Source: Perkinsus olseni (Eukaryota > Perkinsozoa > Perkinsida). Taken from it: a stretch of 64,000 bases of DNA. This document shows, piece by piece, positions 1 to 12,439 of this stretch. A program made the position numbers and the translations under genes. Below the pieces are notes generated by a model. That model was given only the letters and a program-made list of their open reading frames with translations. It was not told where the DNA came from and did no database searches. The stretch covers positions 50,028-114,027 of the forward strand of contig JABANN010000034.1 of NCBI GenBank assembly GCA_013115125.1. Direction: 5' to 3'. Each line of letters begins with the position of its first letter. The stretch's first letter is position 1.

Positions 1-3000
1 TCCTTCGTGGTCTCCGTCTTGCCAGTACCGGCCGGTCCAGCTGGAGCGCCACCATAGAACATACCGAGGGCTTGTGAGAGGGTCAAGTAGCATCTATCGG
101 TAAGGGGAGTGATAACCAGACGCTCCTTGACCCCAAGATACTCATAAGAGTAGGTAAAGTCGCAATCCGCGATGGACACTATGGCGTGGTCTGTCTCCGT
201 TCTCCAGTAGAAGCGAGTCTGCTTCATCCACTCAAAGTCGTTCTCATCCTTCACCTTATGCTCTCTTGTTTTCTTCATAACCTCTTGGAAGAGATCTCTC
301 TGATGCACATGAATCGTCACCAAAGTCTCGTACTTAGTACGGTTCATCTTGGAGCCCAGATCGGACAGACAGTACGAGACCAAATCCGCAAGCATCTGCT
401 GGAACTTCTTATTGGTAGCTGGTAGGATCTGTCTGTCCTTCTCTCGAGTAGCCTTCATAAGAGCTTCCTGGAAGTCCACAGTCCAGATGATCTGGATGCC
501 CAACAGAGACACCTGGCCGATGTAGCGATCAGCGAACTCCTTCAGTGACATGCCGTTCATGACAGCACCAGTATCATGAGAGCAATAGCGACACTCCCGC
601 CTGATCGACTTCTGCATCTCCGCTTCGAGGGCGAGCAGCCAGTCTTCGATGTTGCCCACAGCGTTGACGGGGGCGCTCAGGTCCACCACTTCCTCGGCCG
701 TCCCCACGATAGCCTTGATCTTGGTGATCTTCTTTCGGTCTACCTTGTCGAACTGCACGCGAGAGATAGCATCAAAGAGCTTCTCGAAGTCATCCTGGAT
801 GCTCTCCGGCTCTGATCCTTGCGAGAGGATCTTCAGCAGCACCGGATCCGACACAAAGTAGAACCGCGGGAACTTATTCCGCTTGCCCTCCAGGTAGCTC
901 TCTAAGCTCTTCTGACAGCTTTCCAGGCCCTGGCCCAAGACGGGTAGCAGCTGCTTCAAAAGGTCGTTCTGACAGCACGGCACCACTAGGCGCGTCTCAG
1001 CCGACTTGGACATAATTTTGATCCAGTCCTTGTCGATCTGCTGGAACTTCTTCGCTTCCATCGGCATTTGCTTGGCGATATCGCCACCAGTGAAGACCGA
1101 CTCTAGACTTGTCCACAGCATCTGGACCTTGATCCATCGCTCGATGATGTCTCCTGCCTCGCTAAGGCTGGTGATCATGTTCTGGAGAGGCTCCTTGAAG
1201 GGCAAAGAGTGGCGCATAGCGTTCATAGTGTTCAACTGCATCAGTGCCTCTTCTAGCATCTCCTGAATCTCCGCCACTCTCCCACCGGCCAGGACGCAAT
1301 CGTAATCGCGAGACTTCCAGTGGCCGAAGAGGAAGGCCTCCTCACTCCACTGCTTGGTGATGTCCGCGAGACGCTTCTCGATGATGAGCTGCTTGTCGGC
1401 AGAGTCACATATGTCCGTGACCTCATCGATGTACTCCTGCAGGTTGGCGTCGATCAAGCTTTGCAGCATGAACATCTCAGAGTCAACCTGAACAACACCT
1501 CAACGACAGAATCTCAGACGCAGAATCAGCTCCTACCTGCAGCTCCTTGCCAGTGAGCTCCTGTACTTGTTGCCAGTGCCGAGGCATGATGGACGGCTTG
1601 GCCAGCTCCACGAGGAGCGGCAAGGCCTCTGAGAAGTCCTCGATCTCCTTCTTCAACTCGTGATAGGCCGGCCACTCCCTCAGCTGCTTGGGCATCTTCT
1701 TACACCGATTGCTGAACACTTCCACCTAAAACCCCAATATCATAAATAGTCTATCCCGCACGCCCTGCCGAAGCTGCTCACCTGTGACTTCATATCATCA
1801 ACATGCTGCGGGACTTCCGTCCAGAGGTAGTCCTTCCACTCCTTGATAGTCTCCAGCACGAGGACGTACAGATCATAGAGCTGTGCGAGGTAGCCCAGTT
1901 CTTGCTTCGTCTTCTCGAGCTTAGGATACTGCTGGTGCGGTAGGCCGAACAGATCTTCACCGAGATAATAGATTTCCTGCTTCCTCGACCTGACTTCGAA
2001 TTCTTCCTTGAACCGCTTCAGGCGCTCCACAGCTTCTCGTGGAGCTATGCCGTTGACCATAGGACCGTGCAGCTCGTAGTTCTTTCGGAAATCTCTAACC
2101 TGCAACAACACAGCAAGAATAACACCGAACTAAGAGAGATACTGCCGCTTACGTCCTTCTTGAAGTTATTCACGGTCTGTATGAGAGTCTTCTTGTACTC
2201 AGCCTGCTTCAAGCTCAGCTCCTGCTGCCTCTTCTCGCTCTCCTCTACCAACTTCAACCAGTTGCTCTTCAGCATAGACCGAGCGTCCTGCTCGTCCTTG
2301 TCCATCACATTGCTCGGCAGATAGGTGTCAAGAATGGCATACATATGCGTTATAGGCCCGAACTCGAGCTCGATCTCAGATTGCTTCCGTCTAACATCAT
2401 TCAGGGTCTTCATCACGTACCCGAGGGCGTCGATATCGCCATCCTCCACCGCGCGGTTCATGCGCTTGGCAGTCGACTTGATCTGCTCCGTGAGAGCTTC
2501 TAGCTGATCTCGAGCCTTCACATGAAGCTGTTTACTGAAGGCCACCTTCCAGTCATTAGCCAAGCTCTTCAGACTCTTCGCCAGGCTGTCCGGTCGGAGC
2601 AACAGCGCGCCAATCTGCCGCGAGGATTCAAACGAATCGAACTTCTCGTCGAGCAGAGCGAAGCTGCGCAGTTTGAACTCGAAGTCGTCCAAGGTGGGAT
2701 TGGAGGCCTCGAATTCTTTGTACTGATCTTCAATGCTGTTCTCCCACAGCCAGGCGAAGCTAGAGAAGCGCTCGAGATAGACCTCACACTCGTCGTGTGA
2801 GTTCTGAATGGCTCCGGTGAGAAGGAGCACAACCTTCAAGATCTCCTTATCCTGCGCGACCCGATCGTAGAAGGTGCCTTGGCTGCCGAGCCCCATGACT
2901 GGCGGCAGGTTGGGATTCAGGATAAGCTGCACGTTCCTTGGTATCGTCACGGTATCCCAGGCCTCAATCATCTTGCTGCACTTGAGAATGGACACCGCAC

Positions 3001-6000
3001 CGCCGTTGACGGCCGACTGGAGCTCCTCAACGCTCGGGTCCAGACGAACAGAGACTCCATCGAGTTGGAGGTTGACTTCGAAAAACGGCGAAGGGAGTTC
3101 GTCGTATGCAACTGTCGAGACGATTGGTCGGGCACATATGCGGACCTTGAGGAGCTGCAGGCTCCTCCGTGTTGCATTGAGCAGGGCTTGGTACATGGAC
3201 CAGTTATAATGCGCTTTCACTTTGATAAGCTCCGACTCGGAGACTCCGCGCACCTGCAAAGGACGACGATACAGATTGCGCTCTTCAACGCGACTTGAAC
3301 TTACGTGCGGGTCCACCGGGTAGGCCACGATAGCTCCGAGCATATCATCAACAGCTGCTTCGATCTCAGTCGACTTAGCCATGAGAACGCTAGTCATCTC
3401 TCGGACATGTCGTTCTTGCAGGTCCACGAAGTCATCGAGATTGACGACCTCTCCCTCCTCTGGTAGCTCTAACAGTATCATCCGAGACACCTCCTTCAAA
3501 TTAGAGTCGATACGATTGTCCATCAAGTCGTTGACCTGAGGAGGAGATCAGTCATCATCACAGCCAGCGCCGAAATGGAACAAGGCATCAGCCCTAGACA
3601 GTAGAAATGACAGATCCACAACGAGGAGAATGGACACCGAGAACAAGGTGATAATGAAGGGGTCATCATCGAGGCCAGAGTGAGAGGTAGATACGCCCTT
3701 CTCAATTCCGCGCTACTATGAGCCTTTCTTACCGTCCTAACAAGTTCTTCCAAAGCGTTCAGCTCCATCCATACATTCTCGATGTACGCTTCTATATTCA
3801 TAGAGGTCCAAGTCAAGGCCACCATGCCAGGCCTCAGCTGGAACTCCATGTTGTCCAGATGGGGCTTCAGCAGGTTCGACGCGATCGGCTTTATCCCCTG
3901 CACCACACGACGATACTCCTTCAAGATGTGAGACAGCTCGTTGTAATGCTGCTTGAACTTGTGCTCTTGCAGGAGAACTATCCGGGCGGATGGAGGCACC
4001 TCCACGCCGAGCCGATCCAAGCACTTGGTCTCTCGTATCAACTGCAGGATCTCCCAGTCGAAGTTGACGTAAAACTTGCCGTCATCAGGATGCCGGACGA
4101 TCAACGTAGCGTGGAGGCCGCTCTTGGCCACTTCGATAGAGTTCAGCCAGGCTTCATACCACAACGTCTCGAACTCCACCAACGTCTTTGCCATCTTGTT
4201 ATACATCCTGATAATTTTCCGGGCATCTCGACCGTGTAGCACTGCCGGGTTCTTCTGGAAGCGTTTCATCGGCCCCTCAATTCGTCGAAGTAGATGACGA
4301 CACCATGTGATGTTACCGGCGACCGGCGGCAAGTTCCTCACCAGTGGCGGAGACGCTTTGAACTTCTCGTATGAGTCCTGAACCTGCGTCAACTCGAGGC
4401 CGTAGTTGTGGAAGATGACCGTATACTTGCTCTCAAGGTCGGCCTTAAGGCTTTCACGCTGCAGGATGGACTGGAAGCTCTTCAACAAATTCAAGCTGGA
4501 CTCAATAGAAGTGATGCTCTCGAAGCTCTGGTTGATGAACTGATGCAACGCGCTCTCCAGGTCGGCAATTCGGACGTTGAATTCGACAGAGTCTCGGTCG
4601 AAACGGTTGTTGTGGAAGTCGAGAAGGTCATGTCGTTTGTTGCGGAACTCCTCCATAATCGTACGGAAGTTGTTGACAAGCTGCTCCATACCGTCAAACC
4701 GATGCTGCGAGAGAGACTGGAACTGGTGGATGGTCGAGAACATATCTATTAGCTTCGCCACGCGCCTGCAGAAGAGGTCGAATCTTCCGAAGATTTGAGT
4801 CTCCGAGAAATCGAACTGCTTCCCCTTCGGCATGGCCATAAGCTTCTCCTTCGTCATATGATACTGTTCCTGATACACCTCATTAAGCCGCAGACACGAC
4901 TCAAGCCTTCCGATGAGGACCAAGGGGTCCGTCTCCCACAGCTTGTCCGCATGCTCACCGCCCAATATGAACGCCTTGCAGTTCAGTATCATCTGGTTCG
5001 TCATCTTTGTAAACAAGTTTGTCATCCTCTCCGTAGTATTGTAATATCGAGCAATAGTGTGAATCATTTTGATGGCATTCATCACGGCCGGTAAGGAGTC
5101 CGCGATAGTCTCAGGAGTGCCGCTGTAGAGTGGCTCAATGAACTTCTCCAGAGTGCTAAGATATTTAACATTATCCTTAGCCTCATTGAAAGCCTCAGTA
5201 ATAGAGATATCAATCTGCTTCCAACGTCTTAGCGTGTTGAAGACAACTTGCCGAGACTTCGGTGCCACATCTTGACTAACACGCGTAACAGCGTGGAGCA
5301 CGCCAAAGACGGCCCTGCAGCCCCTCGACTTCAGCTGCTCCGTTATTGATGTGATCTTCTGCATCCGCTGCATCCAGAAGTCCAGCTCGGTCCTAGGCCC
5401 CGGCTCGTTGCCGTACATCTTGCTAGAGCTCGAGTAGTCGAGGGAATCTTCAAGATACTGTTCGACCTGGCGGCACCACGACTCTAAGAGACCCTCGAAC
5501 TGGAGAGAGATCTCGGGATTCTCCTTCACTATGTCTTGATAGCTTGCCATGGCCGCGTATTGCATCAATTTTTCGCCCAAAATACCGTCGACATCTTCCA
5601 CTCCTCGAAGTTCGATACCACCAGTGAGGGACTTCAGAGCCTCAGTGAGCCCACCGGAGATCTTATGGATACCTGATGATGAGGAATGAGGTCGCCACGT
5701 TTGGTAAGCTAAAAGCTCTCACTAGTTGTAAACTCCGACTTCTGTTCACCGTCACACTGCCCCCAAGCCTCGTCCTCGCTCATGGTCGTATTGATGAGAG
5801 GCAGTAGTATCTGGAGCGATATGATGTGTTGAAATTGGGAGCTGAGCGCCTACCCCAGTGAAGGCCGTGTCCAAGCTTTCCAAGGGGTTGCCTGAAGCCT
5901 CGCCGACGAGGAGATCCTCCCCGCAGGCAGTCTCCAATTTGACAGACTTGCCAGGAGCGAGGCCAGATCGGACGAACGATCTGTAGGAAGAAAATACGGG

Positions 6001-6492
6001 CGAGCGGTACTCGAAGGGGCAAGAGTAGCTGAACGAACGGTATCGGAACACGTACACTGCCTTGCCCTTCAATCGGTCATCTTCGCCGTAGGTGACCACA
6101 ATTCTCGCAGGTCCTGCTGCATCCTGGGGATCTGGAAAACATCGAAGATCCGAATGATCGCAGACGACGAAAAAGCAAGGCAGTGGACTTACCAGCATCC
6201 CCTCGAATGGGTAGGTCTGGGACTTGCCGGAAAAGGAAGATGTGGTCGTACCTACAGCAGCCTCACTGAGAGACGGATACCACTGGAGCAGGGCTTACTT
6301 GGTATGACCTTCGAGGAATTCCATGAGCTTCCTCTTGTTAGAAGCTTCCTGGAGCTCCTCAAGGACCTGACCACAGTACGACCGATCCGTGGGTCCCACG
6401 ACAGAAGTACTGACCAAGGCAACTCCTTCATCGCCGAGACCCCAGGCCCAGGAGGCGCAGGTGGCCATCCATTTAACGCGAGGCTGCGACAT
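1..6492 (-). CDS. Outer-arm axonemal dynein heavy chain, gamma/DNAH5-8 type (5' part)
   Basis: Motor heavy chain of the ciliary/flagellar outer dynein arm. Ten exons join in phase: 6299-6492, 6193-6251, 5854-6131, 5723-5810, 3733-5672, 3305-3535, 2153-3253, 1782-2099, 1537-1725 and 1-1487. They give about 1,961 residues. Start ATG is at 6492. The order is the family's: N-terminal tail (DHC_N1; e.g. RYYNTTERMTNLF near 5040), linker (DHC_N2; GEDLFGLP near 1950) and, at the left edge, the AAA1 Walker A GPAGTGKTETTK preceded by LVITPLTDRCY. RYYNT.ERM and SQALGMF.GGAPAG resemble the gamma/DNAH5-DNAH8 class more than beta or inner-arm chains. The remaining AAA2-6, stalk and C-terminus lie beyond position 1. 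Seven of the nine introns are 36-61 nt; the other two are about 200 nt (3536-3732) and 50 nt. No broken frame was seen. Class assignment is from remembered motifs; dynein identity is very secure. Confidence 0.95.
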
Positions 6493-7256
6493 TCAGGAAC
6501 GACTTCGGGGAAGAGCGGGTTGGGAAGGAAAGATAAACGGGAAATTAATTCTGAAATGATGGTACATCGTGAGCCTGTAGGATGAGTTCCGGGACGACCG
6601 TCGGAAGTTACTAGAATCTCATATGCATAACGACCCAATCCACTTGCCCTGGCACGAAGCTCAAACAATTTTTCGACGAATGGCAATTTGCGATCCTGCG
6701 ATCCTGCGCCTGTCGTGCAACTTGCATGAAAAAATTAAATTTTCCGCGCGGGCCGGGCCTCGCGCGGATTCCGCGGTTGACTGCAGAGAAATTTGTTTGG
6801 TGGACGTGGAATTTTACTGGTCAGAGTTCCCTTCGGCATTTCCACTAATGGAACATCAAGAGCGGCTGGATGGCGGTTCAGTAGATCGTAGTGTTGCTTT
6901 TCGGTACCATCAACAGGCCATAGTTACCGGTCGTGCCTTGGCCCTACCCCATGGGAAGGGTGGCGAGCTGCCTACACAAGTAGTAAGGGAATGCCTTGGG
7001 AGATTATCACGCTGGGATTATCGAACTGCCAAGGTGGTAGTTGCCTTCGGGCAGACGTTGCCGGATGAACAACACTTAACGTAAAAACGCGATCCCCACG
7101 GAAATTGATGAAGCTCTCGGGCTCGATTTATCACCGAGTCCTAGCTTCTCCACAAGAGTTCACTTGAACTGAACAGGGTATGTTGCTAGAGTTGTTCAGG
7201 TCAACTTCCCCGACAACAGTATCACCCTGGGCCTTCCATGCCACAGTGTCAAGTCG
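6493..7256. other. Intergenic, divergent spacer with no supported gene
   Basis: This 764-bp spacer separates the dynein start (-) from the membrane-protein start (+), so it probably holds both promoters. An open frame runs from about 6623 to 7084 (+) without recognisable motifs. A short frame at about 7082-7163 could join to 7203 through a 42-nt intron and extend the next gene at its N-terminus, but it has no ATG. Confidence 0.4.
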
Positions 7257-8245
7257 ATGCTGCCGGCTACTTCACATTCATCAAGTGCTTCTACCGAGAC
7301 TGCGCCGGATAGCAGAAGGACTGCTGCTGCTGCTGATACAGAGAGTAGTGGTATAGACTCAACAGGCAACCTACAGTCTGTCATACCCTAGGTGAGGAGG
7401 ACCGTAGTCGAAGGCTGGCAAATGAGCCCGTACTCGTCTACACCTCCCTCAGCGATCCACGCCTAGTGACAACATCCATCTCAAGGTAGTGTGGCCAGCA
7501 TCCCTTCCCCTGCAGTGAGGGCCCTTCTCAGGCCCATAACCCGTGCCTTGGTCACAGCGGCCTTTCAGACAGCTCTGGTGGTTATAGCAGTCACGGGTGG
7601 CACGTTCGTCCCTTTCTATGCGTCCTCCTATGTGTAATATACAAGCACTGGCCCAGCAGCTCTCATGTATTCTCTGGTCAGCTCGACGCCCACTTCGACG
7701 CAGTACGTCGGGTACTTACTCATGGTCGCGTCTCACGCTCTTCTGCGTAAGCATACGGGACCCCACCGGCACTACCATACATCTCTCTTCAGTTCTGGGC
7801 GTGTACTATCATCGAGTGGAGCTGCTAACGATACACACGGTTATATTAACTGCCATTGGGATAGTTGTAGTAGGGGTCGCCGCTGAGGTGTGCGTGCTTC
7901 CAATTCATATCCCGATCTCTTGTCCCGTGCTAGTCTGTTTGTTTCCCGCTCGGGCGCGGTGTTCACTAGACCGCGGTGGAGGGTGTGCGGTGGAAACCCC
8001 GACAAAACCGCGGTGGAGGGTGTGCGGTGGAAACCTCGACAATTCATGATCCGAAATGCCGCGCTTCGGCGCTCTATACGTTTGTTAGCAGCTCTTCCGT
8101 GTTGCTGGGGCTGCAACTCTGGGCCGCTCCTCAGGTCCTAGCCACCGGACTGATGTCCTTGCTGGACGTCGGAGTCGTGCTCCTATGTCTACCTTTACGA
8201 TACTTTGTTGAAGACATCCGATCCAAAATTGTAGTAGTCTCCTAG
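7257..8245 (+). CDS. Small multi-span membrane protein (199 aa), unknown function
   Basis: Six exons join in phase: 7257-7344, 7392-7485, 7532-7633, 7682-7746, 7793-7889 and 8092-8245. They give 199 residues. The N-terminus is Ser/Ala/Thr-rich and polar. It is followed by four or five hydrophobic stretches (around TALVVIAVTGGTFV, YVGYLLMVASHALLLLG, VILTAIGIVVVGVAA, VLLGLQLWAAP and LLDVGVVLLCLPL) and a short charged tail ending VEDIRSKIVVVS. I do not recognise a family. The first four introns are about 46-48 nt. The last is about 200 nt and holds a 37-bp tandem duplication. The ATG at 7257 is the only in-frame Met before the hydrophobic part. The next gene starts 170 bp downstream on the same strand. 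Confidence 0.6.
7971..8044. repeat. Two-copy tandem repeat, 37-bp unit, in an intron
   Basis: A 37-bp unit starting CCGCGGTGGAGGGTGTGCGG begins at 7971 and again at 8008, nearly identical over the full unit. It sits in the last intron of the upstream membrane-protein gene. Confidence 0.9.
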
Positions 8246-8415
8246 AATGCCGCGTCTATGTCGCTCTTCTTCAGAGTCCTCACTGCTTCATGCTTGGTAA
8301 GTAGTTGATGACCAGCCATTCACATCCAGTACTATAATCGAGTTAAGATTCGCCTCGGAGTCTTGTGTTGCTACCAATAAGAGTGGGAATGGGTCGTATC
8401 AGTAACCTTTCCAAG

Positions 8416-10817
8416 ATGGCCACAGACGATAAGTATGATAGGCAGATAAGGCTGTGGGGAGGCCATGGTCAGAAAGCCTTGATGGAGTCCAAGGTGGGCT
8501 TTGCGACGGCATAGCATCTCAACACGATGATACGGTTCATGCGGGGCCGCCCCCTGTATAGAGCAAGAAGTCGTCGCTGTGCTCAGATTCTGGCTCTGGG
8601 CTCGACGTCAGTGATATCGGAGACTTTGAAGAATCTAGTAATGACTTCGTAATCCCTGGTCATCGAGCGCACTGCAGTAGGTGCTGCCGGGAGTAGGCAA
8701 CTTCACAGTAGTGGATGACCTGCCCGTATCTGAGCGGGATCTCGGCCAGAACTTCTTCGTGCGAAGTAGGTCGTTTTAGCGTCACGAAATGGAAGCATAG
8801 GTACCACAAATCCCTTACATCATTTTAGGAGAGGACCTGGGCATTCCTCGGGCGGTGGCGGTGTGCAACCTTCTACTCGAGCTCAATCCAGACGTCTACG
8901 GCCACGCCATAGTTGAGGTAACACATATTCGCGGTGCCTGCCGTCCCGGATGCCTCCCCTTCAGAACATCCGTACCTACGTCTCGCAGCGTATTCTCAGT
9001 CTCCCGCCCGGGGCTGTGCCCCCCTTTAATTTGGTGTTGGTATCAATGCACCGTTGTGGCAGTAGAGTCGCTGAGGCTGTCAATGAATGGTGTAAAGCCA
9101 CCGGGACGAAAATGCTACTCGTCGACAGCATCGGGTGCAGTGTTGTGGCTCCTAGGGGAAGTCATTTTGCAATTTTTCTATCAGATTCGTCGGTAGCGTA
9201 CGTACATATTCCGCGAGTCACTGTATTGTGGAGTCCAAGAAGGACACCGAAGGTCGGCCATGTCCGACCACGCGTGCAGGATGCTCGCTCCTGCAGGTGA
9301 CTTTGGCGTCGATCTACGGATATCGCAGCCCTTCCCCGAGCTGGAAGCCTTCACCTCCCAGGTGAGGCCTCCCTAAACCAACCGCGGGTGGCATCCATGG
9401 TCAGGTCATGGGTTCCCGAGGGGAGAAGTTGGATGCGCTTGGCGGTGCAGAGCATGCCCACGTGCCCTACGTCCTCTTACTGATAGCAGCATTGACTAAA
9501 TGGCGATTGCAGGATAGCAGGTGATCAGTATCCGTAAGGTCCTCGGTTCGAATCCCGGCCCTGACATTTCTAGATCCCCGGAGTCCCTTCCCTCAACCGC
9601 CGAGGATAGGCGGGCCATCAAGGATATTTTAATTGGCTGGAGGTAACTGCCCGCACCTCCGCAGCAGGCAGGGAGAATTGTCGTCCAGACGCTCCCCGCA
9701 AGAGGAGAACTTCGCGGAGGCCCTCAAGTTCGTGTGGAAGATCAAACCCTATGCAATCCCGACTGAGGTAGTATCGCTGCTCAGCTGCGGTCATTCTGGC
9801 CACGCTGTCCCATCAGGTTGAGCACATACTCGTGGAATCTCATGAGCGTTTTAACGACAGTTGTTCCAACTTCTGGAGTATGGCTCGGGCGCTTGCCGAG
9901 TTCTCGAAGGTTGGACCGCGGTACCTTGTCTCGCTCGGCTAATGTCGAATTATTGTTTCAGCGGCATGCTTCCCATTTACCACTGAGTGGGGTGGTAGGG
10001 GACATGACTTCCGATACGACCACCTTCGTGAGGATGCAAGAAGTCTATGAGGCCCGGGCCAAGCGAGATCGAGAGGAGGTCTCGAATATCCTCTCCCAAC
10101 TTGGCAAGGTGGAATCCCACCGTACTTGCTGATACCGTGAAGAACTTGACTTCAGACTGTGCCAGAGCAGTACATCGACTTGGTGTGTAAGAACGCCCTC
10201 AATATGTGCCTTATCGAGTACACTACTGTTGGTGAGGAGTGGATGTAGGAAACAGCTTGCTCGGCCTGTCGGCTACACGGACGGTAGGTTCAACGATGAG
10301 GAGAAGGTGTCCGAGCTGTCTAGCAGTCTAGAGGATCCGGAGTCACAAGCTCGACTGTATCTAGGACTACGGGCGCTGCAGGCGAGCTGTCCACATGGGA
10401 GGGGTAGAGCTCAGCGGGACCTCGCAGGTCTTCCGCCAGGAGCATAATGATTGCTACCCTGGCCCTGATGATGTTAACGAGCTCTCGAGCATAGCCAACG
10501 GTCTCATACCCCAACTGTCGGATAAGGGGACCGTTCTCGGGGAGAGCCTTGCCCAGGAACTTGTACGTCGCCTCACCGACTGAGCATGGGGATGCTGTTG
10601 TTGTCCTTGCCAGTGTCGGTACGAAGGTTGTGAGCTGCATACCATAAGCGCTGTTATCGGGGGAGTGGCGGCACAGGAAGGTGTCAAGCTACTCACACAC
10701 CAGTTCGTGCCTCTCAACAACACCTTTGTGTAAGCCCTACTCCTGCTTAGCTTGTGTGGAGCACGGCTGCGTAGGTTCAACGGGATTGTCGGTCGAGCGG
10801 ATCAACTAACGATGTGA
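8416..10817 (+). CDS. NAE1: NEDD8-activating enzyme E1 regulatory subunit (APPBP1/ULA1)
   Basis: With UBA3 this subunit forms the E1 that adenylates NEDD8 for cullin neddylation. Sixteen exons join in phase: 8416-8493, 8587-8637, 8681-8765, 8829-8917, 8965-9197, 9280-9361, 9405-9520, 9574-9642, 9665-9767, 9817-9909, 9962-10108, 10156-10238, 10288-10381, 10428-10562, 10614-10729 and 10775-10817. They encode 538 residues; the human protein is about 534. Landmarks match the family in order: [14 protein letters not shown] at the N-terminus, [80 protein letters not shown] and a final FNGIV. Introns are about 30-93 nt. The one after exon 13 appears to be GC-AG. As in APPBP1, there is no catalytic Cys domain of the UBA3 kind. 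Exon edges were placed by eye and were checked for phase throughout. Confidence 0.95.
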
Positions 10818-10907
10818 TAAACAGTTTCTTTTGCGTTCTCCTCGCGTTGTTGCTCTGTCAAACAGGGAGCGGATGGGAACCCGATAGCAGTGTTTTAACC
10901 CATCTGC

Positions 10908-11844
10908 ATGGATGGCGGTCGTCGACCGAATCCGCGCCGGAATGCAAGGCTGCTCTTCTCGCTGCTCGACCGCGATGGGGAAGGGTGAGCTAAGGCACAT
11001 GATTTCGGCAAGGAGTGGTATGGATACAGGCGCATCCACGATCTGGTAGAAGCTTTCGACACGTTGCGGCGGGAAGGGAGCATCTCACCGGACTTGGATA
11101 TGATGCTCACCCTTGTCATCAGAGAGGTTATTGACGTGAGCTTCACGGGCTCGACTGCCTCTCCAGTGAATGCCTAAACTCAGGTTTGTGGCGACCTGGA
11201 CGAATTCACTGAGGAAGAGTTCGTCGGTGAGTTCGTATTCTTCCAAGGTTGGTCTTAGTATAACTGTCAGAGGCGGCCCGAGGGTGCCAGTGTCTATGGG
11301 TTCCGTCCCCGGAACCTCAGGAGAAGTTCCATTGCCGATTCCGCCCTAGAATTCACATTACCGAAGCTTTCGAGGATCGGGTGGGGATGTGTCGTCTCTC
11401 ATCAGCTTGTACTTTGGTGTTGGTAGTTGAGAACGGACAAGCTTCGACGATGGTGTCATCGCAACGACATAAAGGAAGCCGCTCGAGAGGAAGAGATGCA
11501 GGAATGTAGGCCCAAGAGGGTTCGTTATGTGGATACAATAGCCTAACGACAGGCACATTTTGGCCGGAGACAACCCTTCGTCCAAGCTACCTTCCCCGCA
11601 AGAAATTCGTCGGCAGCTTCCAGCGACTGACGGAACCACGCAAAGCGTACAAAAACAAGGTAGGTGTTTGAATACTCAGCTGAGTTTGCACTCTCTTCTG
11701 CAGTACCCCGACTTAGAACCCACGGGGTTACGATTGGCTACTTCAACGCATGAGAGGTTCGCAGAGATGCTGCGAACTCAGAAGACGAAGCCAACCACAC
11801 CGTGGGTCACGACGAGATGGTACGATCTTTTAACGATGGTTTGA
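10908..11844 (+). CDS. EF-hand domain protein (232 aa)
   Basis: Six exons join in phase: 10908-10984, 11030-11135, 11184-11226, 11271-11452, 11510-11659 and 11704-11844. They give 232 residues. The N-terminus FSLLDRDGEGRIHDLVEAF looks like an EF-hand: helix, D-x-D-G-x-G loop, helix. The acidic residue expected at loop position 12 is replaced, so calcium binding is doubtful. A second acidic segment, VCGDLDEFTEEEFV, may be a degenerate partner. The C-terminal half (FWPETTLRPSYLPRKKF, TTPWVTTRWYDLLTMV) is basic/aromatic and unrecognised. The start ATG lies 90 bp after the NAE1 stop, on the same strand. Such architectures are common among axonemal and cytoskeletal proteins, but nothing here proves that role. 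Confidence 0.6.
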
Positions 11845-12439
11845 TCTGGTAGGTCCATCCGGCCTGGTGATCGGAGGCTGTTGAAGGCACCCCGGCTGCG
11901 GCCTCATTCCCCCGCTTTTGCTCGACATGAGACAACATGGTAGCCTTCGCTCGATTGGCATTCATTACTGTGCTTGTTAAAGTTTTGAGTTCAAGTGTCG
12001 GGTTGGCATTCGGGTCCACGTTAATGAGTGAATAATCGAAATCGTGTACCGAAGGAAAAACCTAGGCAGTCTACAACATCAGGGGCAGCTATGTGCTTGC
12101 GTGCAGCATAGTGGGTGTCGCGTCAGCTGCAGAGTCGGTGCCGGGCACTCTGTTCTCGGGTCCGATGTAGATGTGCCTCGTCTCCAACTGTCCGATCCGC
12201 GACACGAGCTCTCTTCTCCACTTCGAGTTCACGGACTGGGATTTTGACTAATTGAATGAGCCAGCAGGGGTGCAGGCTCCGTGCCACAGAGAAGTCGTGA
12301 GCTTCCCCAATGCTGCATACAACAACCTGGAACCATTTCCCAGTGCATCCTCACCGTCATCGTGAGCACGTGGAAAGTTGTGCGTTATACAGACTGCATA
12401 TTTGCTTGGCCTACACTCAGTGTTGAAGAGATTTCCTCG
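11845..12439. other. Intergenic, no supported gene
   Basis: About 595 bp between the EF-hand gene and the hydrolase. Only short open frames without recognisable motifs occur on either strand. It presumably holds the hydrolase promoter. Confidence 0.4.

Noticed and set aside
2874-3298. Plus-strand open frames of 111-139 residues across the dynein gene.
   Set aside because: Antisense shadows of well-supported dynein exons.
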